Source of the DNA: Pseudomonas triticifolii
Lineage (GTDB): Bacteria; Pseudomonadota; Gammaproteobacteria; Pseudomonadales; Pseudomonadaceae
Direction: 5' to 3'
NCBI RefSeq assembly: GCF_014358015.1
Contig: NZ_JACONV010000001.1
Coordinates: 682,001 to 746,000 of the forward strand
DNA length: 64,000 bases
The position numbers and the translations under genes were made by a program. The notes beneath the pieces were generated by a model. It did not search any database. It worked only from the letters and a program-made list of their open reading frames with translations, and had not been told where the DNA came from. The first letter of the stretch is position 1, and every line of letters begins with the position of its first letter. Of the stretch, positions 53,537-63,090 are shown piece after piece.

Positions 53537-53671
53537 TTCTACAGCTTCTCGGTAAAAGTAACGACACAGCCAACATGTAAATAAATATTTCGGCGCGCAC
53601 CATACCAAGAAGTGATGATTGCAGGGGGCTCGACCCGGCAAACACCGGATGAAGAATCTGTCAGTAAACGC

Positions 53672-54112
53672 TCATACGGGTTCATTCTCAGCCTCTGTCC
53701 GCAGCACCTGCGACGCTTCGCGGGCACGCATGATGTCCGGCAGGCGCGTCTCTATCCACAGCGCCAGCGTCTCTACCTGCAACGCAACCTCCTCACCCAT
53801 GGCTGTCAGCCGATACTCGACATGCGGCGGCACCACGGGCAGAGCCTTGCGGTGCACAAAGCCGTCCTGCTCCAGGTGCTGCAACGTTTGGGCGAGCATC
53901 TTTTCGCTGACACCGCCAATCTTGCGCCGCACCTCACTGAACCGGTGCATGCCACCGCGCAACACGATCAGCACCAGCACGCCCCACCGCCCACATACGT
54001 GGTTAAGGATCACTCTGGACGGGCAATCACTGGCCAGCACCTGCCCCTGGCGAATGTTCGTCAGCATGGACTCGCCATCGCTGATCGGCATGGGAGAAGA
54101 TGAATCGGGCAT
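53672..54112 (-). CDS. HxlR-family transcriptional regulator
   Basis: Encodes 146 aa. The winged-helix core includes CGRWGVLVLIVLRGGMHRFSEVRRKIGGVSEKMLAQTLQHLEQDGFVHR, the HxlR signature. HxlR proteins repress divergent oxidoreductase genes and respond to electrophiles or quinones. It is divergent from the quinone oxidoreductase-like gene at 54199, with a perfect palindrome next to its start. Confidence 0.92.
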   Translation of the reverse strand: MPDSSSPMPISDGESMLTNIRQGQVLASDCPSRVILNHVCGRWGVLVLIVLRGGMHRFSEVRRKIGGVSEKMLAQTLQHLEQDGFVHRKALPVVPPHVEYRLTAMGEEVALQVETLALWIETRLPDIMRAREASQVLRTEAENEPV

Positions 54113-54116
54113 GGCA

Positions 54117-54149
54117 CTTACCTTTTTGTACGTACTTACGAAAGGTAAG
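54117..54149. promoter_or_regulatory. Palindromic operator between HxlR and qorB-like genes
   Basis: CTTACCTTT (54117-54125) and AAAGGTAAG (54141-54149) are perfect 9-bp inverted arms, with GTACGTAC in the centre. The palindrome lies 4 bp upstream of the HxlR start and about 50 bp upstream of the oxidoreductase start. Binding by the HxlR protein is inferred. Confidence 0.65.
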
Positions 54150-54198
54150 CACTATGGCTATGCTCACCGTTCTTTCAACCGAATACAAGGACACTGTC

Positions 54199-55056
54199 AT
54201 GATCGTCGTCACTGCTGCCAACGGCCAACTGGGTCGCCTCGTCATTGAAAAGCTGCTCGAAACCGTTCCTGCGACGCAGATCGTTGCAGCGGTGCGCAGC
54301 CCGGAAAAGGCCGCTGACCTCGCGGCACTGGGCGTGCAGATCCGCAAGGCCGACTATTCACAACCCGCAACCCTGGACAGTGCTTTCGCCGGTGCCGACA
54401 AAGTGCTGCTGATTTCCTCGAATGAGATAGGCCAGCGCTATCCCCAGCATAAGGCCGTGATTGATGCCGCCAGACAGGCCGGCGTCAAACTGCTTGCCTA
54501 CACCAGTATTCTGCATGCGGACAGCTCGGCGCTGGGGCTGGCCGATGAGCATGTTGAAACCGAAGCCTACCTGCGCGCCAGCGGCATACCCTTCACCTTG
54601 CTGCGCAATGGCTGGTACACCGAGAACTACGCCGCCTCCATTCCAGGCGCACTGGCACATGACGCCTTCATTGGCAGCGTGGGCCAAGGCCGCATCAGCT
54701 CGGCCGCGCGTCTTGATTATGCTCAGGCCGCAGCGGCTGTGCTGACTGCGGAAGAAGACCAGTCAGGGCGTGTTTATGAATTGGCAGGTGATGACGCGTA
54801 CACCCTGTCGGACTTTGCCGCAGAAATCTCCAGGCAAATCGGCAAAACCATTCCCTATGTGGACATGCCACAAGCGGAGTTCGAAGCCGCGCTGCTGCAG
54901 GCAGGTTTGCCCGCCGTTTACGCGCATCTGTTCGCGGACTCAGACACCGCAGCCTCCAAAGGCGCGCTGTTCGATGACACTCGCCAGTTGAGCCGCCTGA
55001 TCGGCCGCCCCACTACGCCACTGCCCGTCACCATCACCGCAGCCCTGAAAGGCTGA
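54199..55056 (+). CDS. NAD(P)H:quinone oxidoreductase, atypical SDR (QorB/YtfG-like)
   Basis: Encodes 285 aa. The nucleotide-binding start MIVVTAANGQLGRLVIEKLL, followed by a Rossmann fold and PFTLLRNGWYTENY, matches NmrA-like quinone oxidoreductases such as E. coli QorB. It probably reduces quinones with NAD(P)H. The ATG at 54199 follows AAGGAC; the frame is open to 54100 but would cross the HxlR start and operator. It is probably repressed by the divergent HxlR protein. Confidence 0.88.
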   Translation: MIVVTAANGQLGRLVIEKLLETVPATQIVAAVRSPEKAADLAALGVQIRKADYSQPATLDSAFAGADKVLLISSNEIGQRYPQHKAVIDAARQAGVKLLAYTSILHADSSALGLADEHVETEAYLRASGIPFTLLRNGWYTENYAASIPGALAHDAFIGSVGQGRISSAARLDYAQAAAAVLTAEEDQSGRVYELAGDDAYTLSDFAAEISRQIGKTIPYVDMPQAEFEAALLQAGLPAVYAHLFADSDTAASKGALFDDTRQLSRLIGRPTTPLPVTITAALKG

Positions 55057-55153
55057 TGCAGGCAAACCCGATCGAATGATTTTCACCCTTGAAGGTCCCA
55101 TCCAGTACGAAAGGCATTAGCCATCGCATTACGACAAGACTGGGAGTCTTCAT

Positions 55154-55462
55154 ATGAAAAGCAAATCGTTGATCGCCTGCATGACCTTGCTCGGCTGTTT
55201 CTCGGTCGCCACCCTGCCCGTTCACGCAGCGGATGCGCCGGAACCGAAAGTGGCTGAGTCCAAAGACAACACTCATGAGCTTGAACTGGGTTCGCGCGTG
55301 CCTGAGAAGTATCGCCGCAGCGACTCCAGCATCAAGGACTGGAAGAGCAAAGGTCTGGAAGCACCTGCCAAGGAAAGCGAGTGGGTGCAGATCAACGACA
55401 AGTACGTGCGTTTCCAGAAGGTCAACGGACAGATCGTCGACATCGTACCGATCAAGAAGTAA
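55154..55462 (+). CDS. RcnB-family periplasmic protein
   Basis: Encodes 102 aa with a Sec signal peptide (residues 1-25, cleavage near VHAADA). The mature part VPEKYRRSDSSIKDWKSKGLEAP and EWVQINDKYVRFQKVNGQIVDIVP matches RcnB, a periplasmic protein linked to Ni/Co homeostasis. It is preceded by GGGAGTC and followed by a weak hairpin. No rcnA exporter gene is adjacent, so the link to nickel is uncertain. Confidence 0.82.
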   Translation: MKSKSLIACMTLLGCFSVATLPVHAADAPEPKVAESKDNTHELELGSRVPEKYRRSDSSIKDWKSKGLEAPAKESEWVQINDKYVRFQKVNGQIVDIVPIKK

Positions 55463-55472
55463 GTCAGTATGA

Positions 55473-55494
55473 GGGAGCGTCAAACGGCGCTCCC
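55473..55494 (+). terminator. Hairpin after the RcnB-like gene
   Basis: GGGAGCG and CGCTCCC arms around an 8-base loop, starting 10 bases after the stop. The following sequence is GCTTC, with a poor U-run. Confidence 0.4.
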
Positions 55495-55580
55495 GCTTCA
55501 TCTGTTCAACGACACGGCTCAGCCACAATAGGCTACCCTCGGCGCAGCACAGGTCACATCACGCCAGAAGGGACTTCAGC

Positions 55581-56402
55581 ATGGCCAACCCTCCCCTCAC
55601 CCCGTCAGACAGCACGCCGTTCTTCTGGCGAGACGAACACCTGCCTTTTATAGAAGCGCGCTCGGTTCAGGACGGCCGCAAGGTGTGTTACGCACGCCAT
55701 TCCCACGACATCTTTTCCATTGGCGCGATCACGCACGGGCAAAGCACTTACCTGCACGAAAAGACTGCGCAGCGTGTGTCAGCAGGCACCGTCGTGCTGA
55801 TGAATCCGGGTGATGTTCACGCCTGCAACCCGATCCAGGACCAGCCGTGGTCGTACCTGATGCTCTACGTCGACAGTGACTGGCTGGGGGCGATCCAGCA
55901 TGAAAGCGATGCTGCGTTTCAACCGCTTGCACCCACCCACAGCCGCGACCCTGCGCTGTTCGGCGCATTGACGGGGCTATACCGGACGCTCGTCGATGTG
56001 CAGTCCGATACCTTGCAGAAGCACTGCACCGCAGTGTCTTTCTTTACCCTCATGCAGAAGACGCTGGGCGAGCAGATTTCAGTGCCCGACAAGCCATCAC
56101 CCAAAGTGGCGCGCGCTGCCGAGTACATCAACGAGCATTTCACCCAGGCCATCAAGCTGGCCGATATCTGCGACGCGGCGAATCTGTCAGCGTCCTACCT
56201 GATTCGCTCGTTCGAACAGCGCTACCACATGACGCCCCACGCCTACCTGCTCAACCGGCGCATTCAGCATGCACGCACCCGGTTACGTGAGGGGCGACTG
56301 ATCGTTGACGTGGCGCAGGAAACCGGCTTTGCCGATCAGGCGCATTTTCAGCGCGAATTCAAGAAACACCTGGCGGCCACGCCCGGGCAGTACCGTTTCT
56401 GA
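55581..56402 (+). CDS. AraC-family transcriptional regulator
   Basis: Encodes 273 aa. A cupin-type sensor domain (HSHDIFSIGAITHGQSTYLHEKTAQRVSAGTVVLMNPGDVHAC) is followed by the double helix-turn-helix with IKLADICDAANLSASYLIRSFEQRYHMTPHAYLLNRRIQHAR and VAQETGFADQAHFQREFKKHLAATPGQYR. It is convergent with a LysE-type exporter, a common pairing. Confidence 0.92.
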   Translation: MANPPLTPSDSTPFFWRDEHLPFIEARSVQDGRKVCYARHSHDIFSIGAITHGQSTYLHEKTAQRVSAGTVVLMNPGDVHACNPIQDQPWSYLMLYVDSDWLGAIQHESDAAFQPLAPTHSRDPALFGALTGLYRTLVDVQSDTLQKHCTAVSFFTLMQKTLGEQISVPDKPSPKVARAAEYINEHFTQAIKLADICDAANLSASYLIRSFEQRYHMTPHAYLLNRRIQHARTRLREGRLIVDVAQETGFADQAHFQREFKKHLAATPGQYRF

Positions 56403-56411
56403 GACGTCGTT

Positions 56412-56996
56412 TCAGATGACCAGGTACAGCGCACACCCCGCCAGCAAAACCGCCATCAGCCGATTGAACACGCGCACGCCTCTGGCGCTGCGCAGGTAGT
56501 GACTCAGAAAGCTGCCCGCGTAGGCCCAGCAGCCGAGCGAGGCATAGCAGACAACGAAATAGATCGCCGCAAACTGGCCGATCAGTAGCGCCTCGCCATT
56601 GCCCACGAACACACCCATGCCTGCTATCGAGGCCAGCCAGGCCTTCGGGTTGAGCCATTGCATAATCGCGCCGTGCAGCATCGATGGGGCACGCCCGGTC
56701 TGTGAAAAGCTCAACTGGCCGTCGTCCATCGCCAATCGCACCGCCATGTAGAGCAGAAAGGCCACACCTGCCCACTGAATGATCCGGGTCAGAGAAGGCC
56801 ATTGGCGCAGGGTTTCGTGCAGGCCAAAACCGATCAGCACCAGCAACAGCGTGAACCCCAGTGTCGCACCCAGCACATGACGCATGCCGGGCCAGAACCC
56901 GTAACGTGCGCCGGTACTCAGTGCCACGATATTGACCGGCCCTGGCGTGATGGACGATGCCAGCGCAAACGCTGCCATGGAAATGAACAGACTCAT
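56412..56996 (-). CDS. LysE/RhtB-family amino-acid exporter
   Basis: Encodes 194 aa with six membrane segments. The N-terminus ASSITPGPVNIVALSTGARYG is the LysE signature, and WLNPKAWLASIAGMGVF is the family's central block. It exports amino acids or similar compounds. It is convergent to the AraC regulator with a 9-bp gap; regulation by AraC is inferred. Confidence 0.92.
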   Translation of the reverse strand: MSLFISMAAFALASSITPGPVNIVALSTGARYGFWPGMRHVLGATLGFTLLLVLIGFGLHETLRQWPSLTRIIQWAGVAFLLYMAVRLAMDDGQLSFSQTGRAPSMLHGAIMQWLNPKAWLASIAGMGVFVGNGEALLIGQFAAIYFVVCYASLGCWAYAGSFLSHYLRSARGVRVFNRLMAVLLAGCALYLVI

Positions 56997-57204
56997 GAAA
57001 AACCTCGACCGCGATCAGAAAGACCCGGTGAAGGTAATGAGGCGGGACGACCGGCGTATTGAAGAAAATTACCCTTCTGCGTTCGCCCCTTACGCACAGC
57101 CTGCGCTGCCCTACACAAAACGATTGCTTTTTTGATCGCGTGGACTACAAATGCGATGTCATCACGGTGCAATCATCGCCCCCTTCCATTGCGAGCTTCG
57201 TTAC

Positions 57205-57699
57205 ATGTCCCGACCTATTGCAATCGCCCTTGCTTGCCTGCTCTCGTCCACCGTACAGGCTGCCTGCCCGGCCGCGACGCCGGTCGATACAGCCCGATGG
57301 ATCTATGAGAAACATCAGGATTTTTATATCAATGGCAAAGGCGCGGCGGACTACCTGTCAAAACCGTTGCTGAGCCTGCTGAAAAGAGACTGGACGTGCC
57401 AGGGTCCGGGTGGCGACCAATGTGCCATCGGCGCCAACCCCTGGACCGATGCTCAGGACGGCGACGTGCAAAAGCCCATCGAGTGGACAACGGTGTCGAA
57501 TGCGGACAAGCAGGCGGTTGTCGAAATGACCTACCTATTGGGCTACAAGGATGCGCCACAGCAACCGGCCGCCACTCAGACGTCACGCATGCGAATGGTC
57601 AAAAACCCTAATGGCTGCTGGGCGCTGGACGACCTGCAAGGGCCGCAGGACGTCGCCCTGACCCAGACCTTGCAGGACTTCCCTTATGAAGGCGACTGA
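57205..57699 (+). CDS. Secreted hypothetical protein, 164 aa
   Basis: Encodes 164 aa with a Sec signal peptide (cleavage near VQAACP). The mature protein has four Cys and resembles DUF3828-like small periplasmic proteins (ARWIYEKHQDFYINGKGAADYLSKPLLSLLKRDW). The ATG at 57205 is chosen over a start 54 bp upstream because it begins the signal peptide. Function unknown. Confidence 0.75.
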   Translation: MSRPIAIALACLLSSTVQAACPAATPVDTARWIYEKHQDFYINGKGAADYLSKPLLSLLKRDWTCQGPGGDQCAIGANPWTDAQDGDVQKPIEWTTVSNADKQAVVEMTYLLGYKDAPQQPAATQTSRMRMVKNPNGCWALDDLQGPQDVALTQTLQDFPYEGD

Positions 57700-57763
57700 T
57701 TGGTCTTGAAACAATCGGTCATTATCTGTATCACAGCAAGCTCAGCCCTCAAGAGCGAGCAAC

Positions 57764-57973
57764 ATGAATACCTTTGAGCAGTCGATTATTGAAGCGGCGC
57801 AGGATGCCACGCCCAATAACACTGATGCCGAACGCGAAGCCGCCAGGGTCGCGGCCACTCAGGCAGTGGCCGAAATCATGTCCAGCCTGACCGGCCTGGA
57901 TCGCACCCTGGCGCTGGCCGAGTTACTCGACTCCTACTCGGAACAGGACGATCAGGACGACGACCAGGCTTGA
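57764..57973 (+). CDS. Small acidic hypothetical protein, 69 aa
   Basis: Encodes 69 aa, helical, rich in Ala, Asp and Glu, with a strongly acidic tail (EQDDQDDDQA). GAGCGAGCAAC precedes the ATG. I do not recognise a family. Confidence 0.6.
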   Translation: MNTFEQSIIEAAQDATPNNTDAEREAARVAATQAVAEIMSSLTGLDRTLALAELLDSYSEQDDQDDDQA

Positions 57974-58088
57974 ACATATAGTTGGCGATCGCCCTAAAGC
58001 AAAACGCCATTACCGCCGATAGAATAATGACTGGCTTGTGAAACCTCTTCACTCAGTGCGCTCGGATGCGATCAACAGGAATGCACCG

Positions 58089-58289
58089 GTGCAAATAGAG
58101 CAACTCAAAGACATTCAGGCCTATGTGCAGCGTACCGCTGACGACCTCGAGCGCGTGTCGCGCAACATGGCAGGTCATCTCGCTTACTTGCAGACCCACT
58201 CGCGTTCGACTGAAGCCCGTGCCGTCAGCGAGCAGATTCAGGGACTCACGGCGTCGGTGCAGGATCTGCGCGGCGTGTTCAACAGCTAA
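58089..58289 (+). CDS. Small coiled-coil hypothetical protein, 66 aa (GTG start)
   Basis: Encodes 66 aa, predicted helical (IEQLKDIQAYVQRTADDLERVSRNMAG, SVQDLRGVFNS). The GTG at 58089 has AGGAATG upstream; a longer form from the GTG at 58038 would add 17 residues. Its stop overlaps the convergent MFS gene's stop by 2 bp. Confidence 0.55.
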   Translation: MQIEQLKDIQAYVQRTADDLERVSRNMAGHLAYLQTHSRSTEARAVSEQIQGLTASVQDLRGVFNS

Positions 58290-59743
58290 TCATCCCTGGC
58301 CTGCGACAACGGTCGCGCCACCTCCTCCAGCGACTTGCGCTCCGCCGCCGCGCCCCAGATTGACTGCACGAACGCCGCCAACAGCATCAACCCGGCCCCG
58401 ATGAGATAACCGATCAGCACATTGCTGCGATCATGGGTCTCGATCAACTCACCAAACAGCGTCGGGCCGATTATTCCGCCCAGCCCTGTACCGAACGCAT
58501 AGAACACGGCGATGGCCAGCGCACGAATTTCCAGCGGAAAGGTTTCGGCGACCGTCAGGTAAGCCGAGCTGGCAGCGGCCGACGCGAAGAAAAAAATCAC
58601 CATCCAGGCGATGGCTTGCTGGGTCACGTCCAGCAGACCTTGCTGGAACAGATAGCTACTGATCGCCAGCAGAACACCTGAAAGTCCGTAGGTCAGGCTG
58701 ATCATGACGCGCCGACCGACCACATCGAACAGCCGCCCCAACAGCAGCGGCCCGCAGAAGTTACCCAGTGCCAGCGGCAGCACATACCAGCCCACCTGTT
58801 CGGCCGGTACGTCATAGAAATCAGTAAGCACCAACGCGTAGGTGAAGAAGATTGCGTTGTAGAAAAATGCCTGCGCGGTCAGGAGCGTCAGGCCTACCAG
58901 CGAGCGTTGGCGCAACGACACGAACAGCGTATGGAAAATCTCGCCAATCGGTGTGTGGTCGCGGGCGTGCAGGCGCAGCGGCTTGCCTTTCACGGCGGGC
59001 AGCACGTGCCCTCGTTGCTGCATGCTGGCTTCGATTTGCTCGACGATCTTGCGCGCTTCATCCGAGCGACCGTGAATCATCAGCCAGCGCGGACTTTCCG
59101 GCAGCCACAGGCGCATCAGCAAAATGAACAGACCCAGCACCGCGCCGATGCCGAAGCACAGCCGCCAGCCCAGTTCAGCGCCCACAAGGTCGGGGTCCAG
59201 CAACACGATTGAACCCACCGCACCGAGCGCCGCGCCCAGCCAGAAAGTGCCATTAATAGTCAGGTCTACCCAGCCGCGGTAGCGCGCAGGCGTGAACTCC
59301 TGAATGGTCGAGTTGATGGCCGTGTATTCGCCGCCGATGCCCATGCCGGTCAGAAACCGAAACAGCATGAAGCTCCAGACGTTGAACGAAAATGCCGTCG
59401 CGAAGGTGGCGCAGATGTAGAGCGCCAGGGTGATGAAGAACAATTTGCGTCGCCCGAGACGATCGGTCAGCCAACCGAAAAACAACGCGCCCAACACCGC
59501 GCCGGCAATGTAAGCCGCGCCCGCCAGACCGATGTCGGCATTGCTCATGCTCAACGTCGGGCTGGCTTTAAGCGCGCCCGCGACAGAGCCGGCCAGGGTA
59601 ACTTCAAGCCCGTCGAGCAGCCAGGTAATCCCCAGCGCCACCACCAGCAGGGTGTGGAAACGCCCCCAGGGCAATCGATCCAGCCGGGCAGGCAAGTCAG
59701 TCTCGAATACCTGCCCTTTGTCAGGGGTCTGGAGGGTCGTCAT
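58286..59743 (-). CDS. MFS transporter (sugar/metabolite type)
   Basis: Encodes 485 aa with 12 membrane segments. FGWLTDRLGRRKLFF is the loop 2-3 motif, LTGMGIGGEYTAINSTIQE the helix-5 area, and RLFDVVGRR the second-half loop. Broad sugar/metabolite-proton symporter type; the substrate is unknown. Like the MFS protein at 61396, it flanks mntH, but the two are not close copies. Confidence 0.88.
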   Translation of the reverse strand: MTTLQTPDKGQVFETDLPARLDRLPWGRFHTLLVVALGITWLLDGLEVTLAGSVAGALKASPTLSMSNADIGLAGAAYIAGAVLGALFFGWLTDRLGRRKLFFITLALYICATFATAFSFNVWSFMLFRFLTGMGIGGEYTAINSTIQEFTPARYRGWVDLTINGTFWLGAALGAVGSIVLLDPDLVGAELGWRLCFGIGAVLGLFILLMRLWLPESPRWLMIHGRSDEARKIVEQIEASMQQRGHVLPAVKGKPLRLHARDHTPIGEIFHTLFVSLRQRSLVGLTLLTAQAFFYNAIFFTYALVLTDFYDVPAEQVGWYVLPLALGNFCGPLLLGRLFDVVGRRVMISLTYGLSGVLLAISSYLFQQGLLDVTQQAIAWMVIFFFASAAASSAYLTVAETFPLEIRALAIAVFYAFGTGLGGIIGPTLFGELIETHDRSNVLIGYLIGAGLMLLAAFVQSIWGAAAERKSLEEVARPLSQARDD

Positions 59744-59805
59744 TTCCGGATTCCTTCACGGCAGACCTGTTGTCAGGAGTGAGAGCCGTGCAGCAATACC
59801 TAAGT

Positions 59806-61155
59806 TCAGCTTACCCAGAACCACAGCAGCGTCAGGTTGGCGGCCGAGATCAAGCCAAACAGGCCCCAGGCCGCGATTTGCACCACGCGGCCGTTAACGA
59901 ACGGGCCCATTAAAGATTTGTCACTGGTGAAGCGAATGAGCGGCCACAGTGCAAACGGCAACTGCAGGCTCAGTACCACCTGACTGAGCACCAGCATCTG
60001 CCCGACCGAGCTGTCGCCCAGCCAGATCACACCGATCAGCGCCGGGATCAATGCCAGCGCACGCGTGATCAAACGTCGCTGCCAGCAAGGGATCTTCGCC
60101 TGCAAAAAGCCTTCAAGCACGACCTGGCCTGCAATAGTGCCGGTAAAGGTCGAGCTCTGCCCCGCTGCCAGCAAGGCCACACCGAACAGCACGCTGGCTA
60201 GTGCGCCGCCCACCAACGGGTCAAGCAAATGGTAGGCGTCCTGAATCTCCACCACGTCGGTGTGACCGGTCTTGTGAAAGGCAGCCGCTGCGAGAATCAA
60301 AATGGCCGCGTTGATCAGCAGCGCGAGGCTGAGCGAGCCGATCGTGTCCAGGCGCGCGAACCGAATGGCCGTGGCCTTGCTCGCCAGGTCAGAACCGTTG
60401 ACCCGGGTCTGCACCACCGAGGAGTGCAGATAGAGGTTATGTGGCATGACCGTAGCGCCCAGAATGCCGATGGCGATGTACAGCGGCTCCTGACTGCTGA
60501 GCACGTCCCAGCTGGGTTTGAGACCGGCTGCAACGTCCGGCCAGAATGGCTTGATCAGGATCAGCTCGACGGCAAAGCAGGCCGCGATGGTTGCGATCAG
60601 CCCCAGCACAATGGCTTCCAGACGACGGAAGTTGGCACCCTGCAAGGCCAGCACGATCAAGGTGTCGAACGCCGTCAGTGCCACACCCGTGGTAATCGAG
60701 ACGCCCAACAGCAGGTGAAACGCCAACGCCGCGCCCAGCACCTCGGCCAGGTCGGTGGCAATGATCGACAACTCGGCCAGCACCCATTGCTCTTTGGCGA
60801 CATTACGGCTGTAGCGCGCAGCCGACAATTGCGCCAGGTCACGCCCAGTGGCGATACCCAGACGCGAGCACAGATTCTGCAGCACCATCCCCGACAGACT
60901 CGCCAGCACCACCACGAACAGCAGCGCATAACCGAAACGCGATCCTGCCTCGATGGCCGTCGCCCAGTTGCCAGGGTCCATGTAGCCAATGGAGACCAGC
61001 AAGCCGGGACCCACGAACAACATCATCTTGCGCAGCACTGACGCATTGGGCGGAATGGCGACACTGTCGGTCGTTGCCGAGGGACAGAACGGCGCCGTTG
61101 CGGTGGTAGGCAGTTTGTACGTCACGGGAACCCGATGAGGCAGAAAGCGAAGCAC
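59806..61155 (-). CDS. mntH: Nramp-family divalent metal transporter MntH (GTG start)
   Basis: Encodes 449 aa with about 11 membrane segments. DPGNW at residues 60-64 and the MPHNLYLHSS block with its metal-binding Met and His are both present, giving a proton-coupled Mn2+ importer. The start is GTG 61155, with AGGATAA upstream; the first 40 residues are a long polar lead typical of some pseudomonad MntH. No MntR-type operator was recognised. Confidence 0.92.
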   Translation of the reverse strand: MLRFLPHRVPVTYKLPTTATAPFCPSATTDSVAIPPNASVLRKMMLFVGPGLLVSIGYMDPGNWATAIEAGSRFGYALLFVVVLASLSGMVLQNLCSRLGIATGRDLAQLSAARYSRNVAKEQWVLAELSIIATDLAEVLGAALAFHLLLGVSITTGVALTAFDTLIVLALQGANFRRLEAIVLGLIATIAACFAVELILIKPFWPDVAAGLKPSWDVLSSQEPLYIAIGILGATVMPHNLYLHSSVVQTRVNGSDLASKATAIRFARLDTIGSLSLALLINAAILILAAAAFHKTGHTDVVEIQDAYHLLDPLVGGALASVLFGVALLAAGQSSTFTGTIAGQVVLEGFLQAKIPCWQRRLITRALALIPALIGVIWLGDSSVGQMLVLSQVVLSLQLPFALWPLIRFTSDKSLMGPFVNGRVVQIAAWGLFGLISAANLTLLWFWVS

Positions 61156-61395
61156 TTATCCTAAAGTTTCGCGACACATTCTGATACATCGACGCCCGTA
61201 AACGCTCTGGATATCGCTTTTTATAGGTCGTTAATCATTCATTCGGTGTCGATTACATGACAACGGGAATCTTAAAGAAATCGTCATACTCGCTACACAA
61301 ATAACTATTTAAAGTAATTTTAAAGCAATAAAACGTCTTTTATAGCCTTAAAATCGCCTTATTCTGCAAGTATTACCAAATGTAAAACGCGTAAT

Positions 61396-62847
61396 ATGTC
61401 CGATCCTCCTCCTTTGGACAGCCTCAGCATGCCCTCCTCGACCCTGGCCACTGACACCCTTACGGACGCCCATCGCGCCGCATTGATCTCGGCGCGCATC
61501 GACCGCCTGCCCGCCGTGGCGACGATCTGGAAACTGGTCGCGCTGCTGTCCATCGGCGGTTTTTTCGAACTCTACGATCTGTTCCAGACCGCCTACATCA
61601 GCCCCGGACTAATCCGCGACGGGATTTTTGCCACCGGCAGTCAGGGGCTGTTCGGCTTCTCCGATCAGGCAGCGTTCGCCTCGGCAACCTTTCTGGGGCT
61701 GTTCTTTGGTGCCAGCCTGCTCAGCCCGATTGCCGATCGCTTCGGGCGTCGCGCGATTTTCACTTTCGCGCTGATCTGGTACACCGTGGCCACGGTAATG
61801 ATGGGCCTGCAGACCTCCGCGATGGGCGTGATCGGCATGCGCTTCCTGGTCGGCATCGGCCTGGGTGTCGAGTTGGTCACCATTGATGCCTACCTGTCGG
61901 AACTGGTGCCCAAACGCATGCGCAGCGCGGCGTTCGCTTTCGCCTTTTTCATTCAGTTTCTGTCGGTACCCACCGTTGCCCTGATGTCATGGTGGCTGGT
62001 GCCACAAGCGCCGTTCGGTTATTCGGGCTGGCGTTGGGTGGTCATCAGCAGCGCGGTGTTTGCCCTGTTCATCTGGTGGCTGCGTTCAGCGTTGCCGGAA
62101 TCGCCACGCTGGCTGGCACAACAGGCGCGCTTCAAGGAAGCCGAGCAGGTGGTGGACGAGCTGGAGGCACGCTGCCTGAAGGACCATAAAAAGCCGCTGG
62201 ACGAACCCGAACTGGCGCATGTAGTGGTCGAGGGCAAGGGTCGCTTTGCCGACATCTGGCAACCGCCTTACCGTCGTCGCGCCTTGATGCTGATTGCCTT
62301 CCATATCTTCCAGGCCATCGGGTTCTTCGGTTTTGGCAACTGGCTGCCGGCGCTGCTTTCCGGCCAGGGCGTGAGCGTGACCCACAGTCTGGCCTACGCC
62401 TTCGTGATCACACTGGCATACCCGTTGGGTCCGTTGTTGTTCGTGAAGTTTGCCAATCGGTTTGAAAACAAATGGCAGATCGTAGGATCAGCCTTGGGCT
62501 CGATGATCTTCGGCACGCTGTTCGCTTTTCAGACCAGCGCAGTGGGGCTGATTGTCTGCGGGGTCATGATCACGTTCTGTAACGCCTGGTTGAGTTTCAG
62601 CTATCACTCTTATCAGGGCGAGCTGTTCCCCACCAATATCCGGGCTCGCGCGGTCGGCTTTTGTTACTCGTTCAGTCGACTGTCGACGGTATTCAGCAGC
62701 TTGCTGATCGGCATCTTTCTGGAGCATTTCGGCACGCCCGGCGTGCTGGCATTCATCGTCAGCAGCATGCTGATCGTCATCGTGACCATCGCAGGCTTTG
62801 GGCCACGCACGCGAAATCTGGCGCTGGAAAACATTGCTCATCGTTGA
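61396..62847 (+). CDS. MFS transporter
   Basis: Encodes 483 aa with 12 membrane segments. GASLLSPIADRFGRRAIFTFALI is the loop 2-3 motif and RFLVGIGLGVELVTIDAYLSELVPKRMR the helix-5 block. It belongs to the broad metabolite-proton symporter group. The ATG at 61396 lacks a strong ribosome site; a second in-frame ATG 11 codons later is possible. Upstream AT-rich DNA (61156-61395) separates it from divergent mntH. Confidence 0.88.
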   Translation: MSDPPPLDSLSMPSSTLATDTLTDAHRAALISARIDRLPAVATIWKLVALLSIGGFFELYDLFQTAYISPGLIRDGIFATGSQGLFGFSDQAAFASATFLGLFFGASLLSPIADRFGRRAIFTFALIWYTVATVMMGLQTSAMGVIGMRFLVGIGLGVELVTIDAYLSELVPKRMRSAAFAFAFFIQFLSVPTVALMSWWLVPQAPFGYSGWRWVVISSAVFALFIWWLRSALPESPRWLAQQARFKEAEQVVDELEARCLKDHKKPLDEPELAHVVVEGKGRFADIWQPPYRRRALMLIAFHIFQAIGFFGFGNWLPALLSGQGVSVTHSLAYAFVITLAYPLGPLLFVKFANRFENKWQIVGSALGSMIFGTLFAFQTSAVGLIVCGVMITFCNAWLSFSYHSYQGELFPTNIRARAVGFCYSFSRLSTVFSSLLIGIFLEHFGTPGVLAFIVSSMLIVIVTIAGFGPRTRNLALENIAHR

Positions 62848-62859
62848 AACAGCGCGGGG

Positions 62860-62881
62860 ATGGGCTCACGCCTGAGCCCAT
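62860..62881. terminator. Terminator between convergent MFS and DUF6555-like genes
   Basis: ATGGGCTCA and TGAGCCCAT, a perfect 9-bp stem with a 4-base loop. It includes the stop codon of the minus-strand gene. It can serve both directions. Confidence 0.6.
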
Positions 62882-63090
62882 TCCACATTACTGATGCCGA
62901 AGTGTTCCGCGTAAGGTTTGGTGACGCGCGGCACCTTTTCCAGACGATACTTGGGGATGCGCGCCAGGCCTGCATCGACACTTGCGTAGTGCCAGGCCTC
63001 GACCGTATCCATATGTTCGGTTCGTATATAGAAACTCTTGAAAGAGCCATTCAAAAGATAATCAATGCGAAAGTGTTTGGGCAGTGCCAT
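62866..63090 (-). CDS. Small DUF6555-like protein, 74 aa
   Basis: Encodes 74 aa with KHFRIDYLLNGSFKSFYIRTEHMDTVEAWHYASVDAGLARIPKY, matching the small family of Pseudomonas proteins that I know as DUF6555. No known function, no signal or membrane segment. The 110 bp upstream toward norR holds no clear gene. Confidence 0.75.
   Translation of the reverse strand: MALPKHFRIDYLLNGSFKSFYIRTEHMDTVEAWHYASVDAGLARIPKYRLEKVPRVTKPYAEHFGISNVEWAQA

Noticed and set aside
61156-61395. Possible MntR operator or manganese riboswitch before mntH
   Set aside because: No matching palindrome or riboswitch motif in the AT-rich intergenic sequence.
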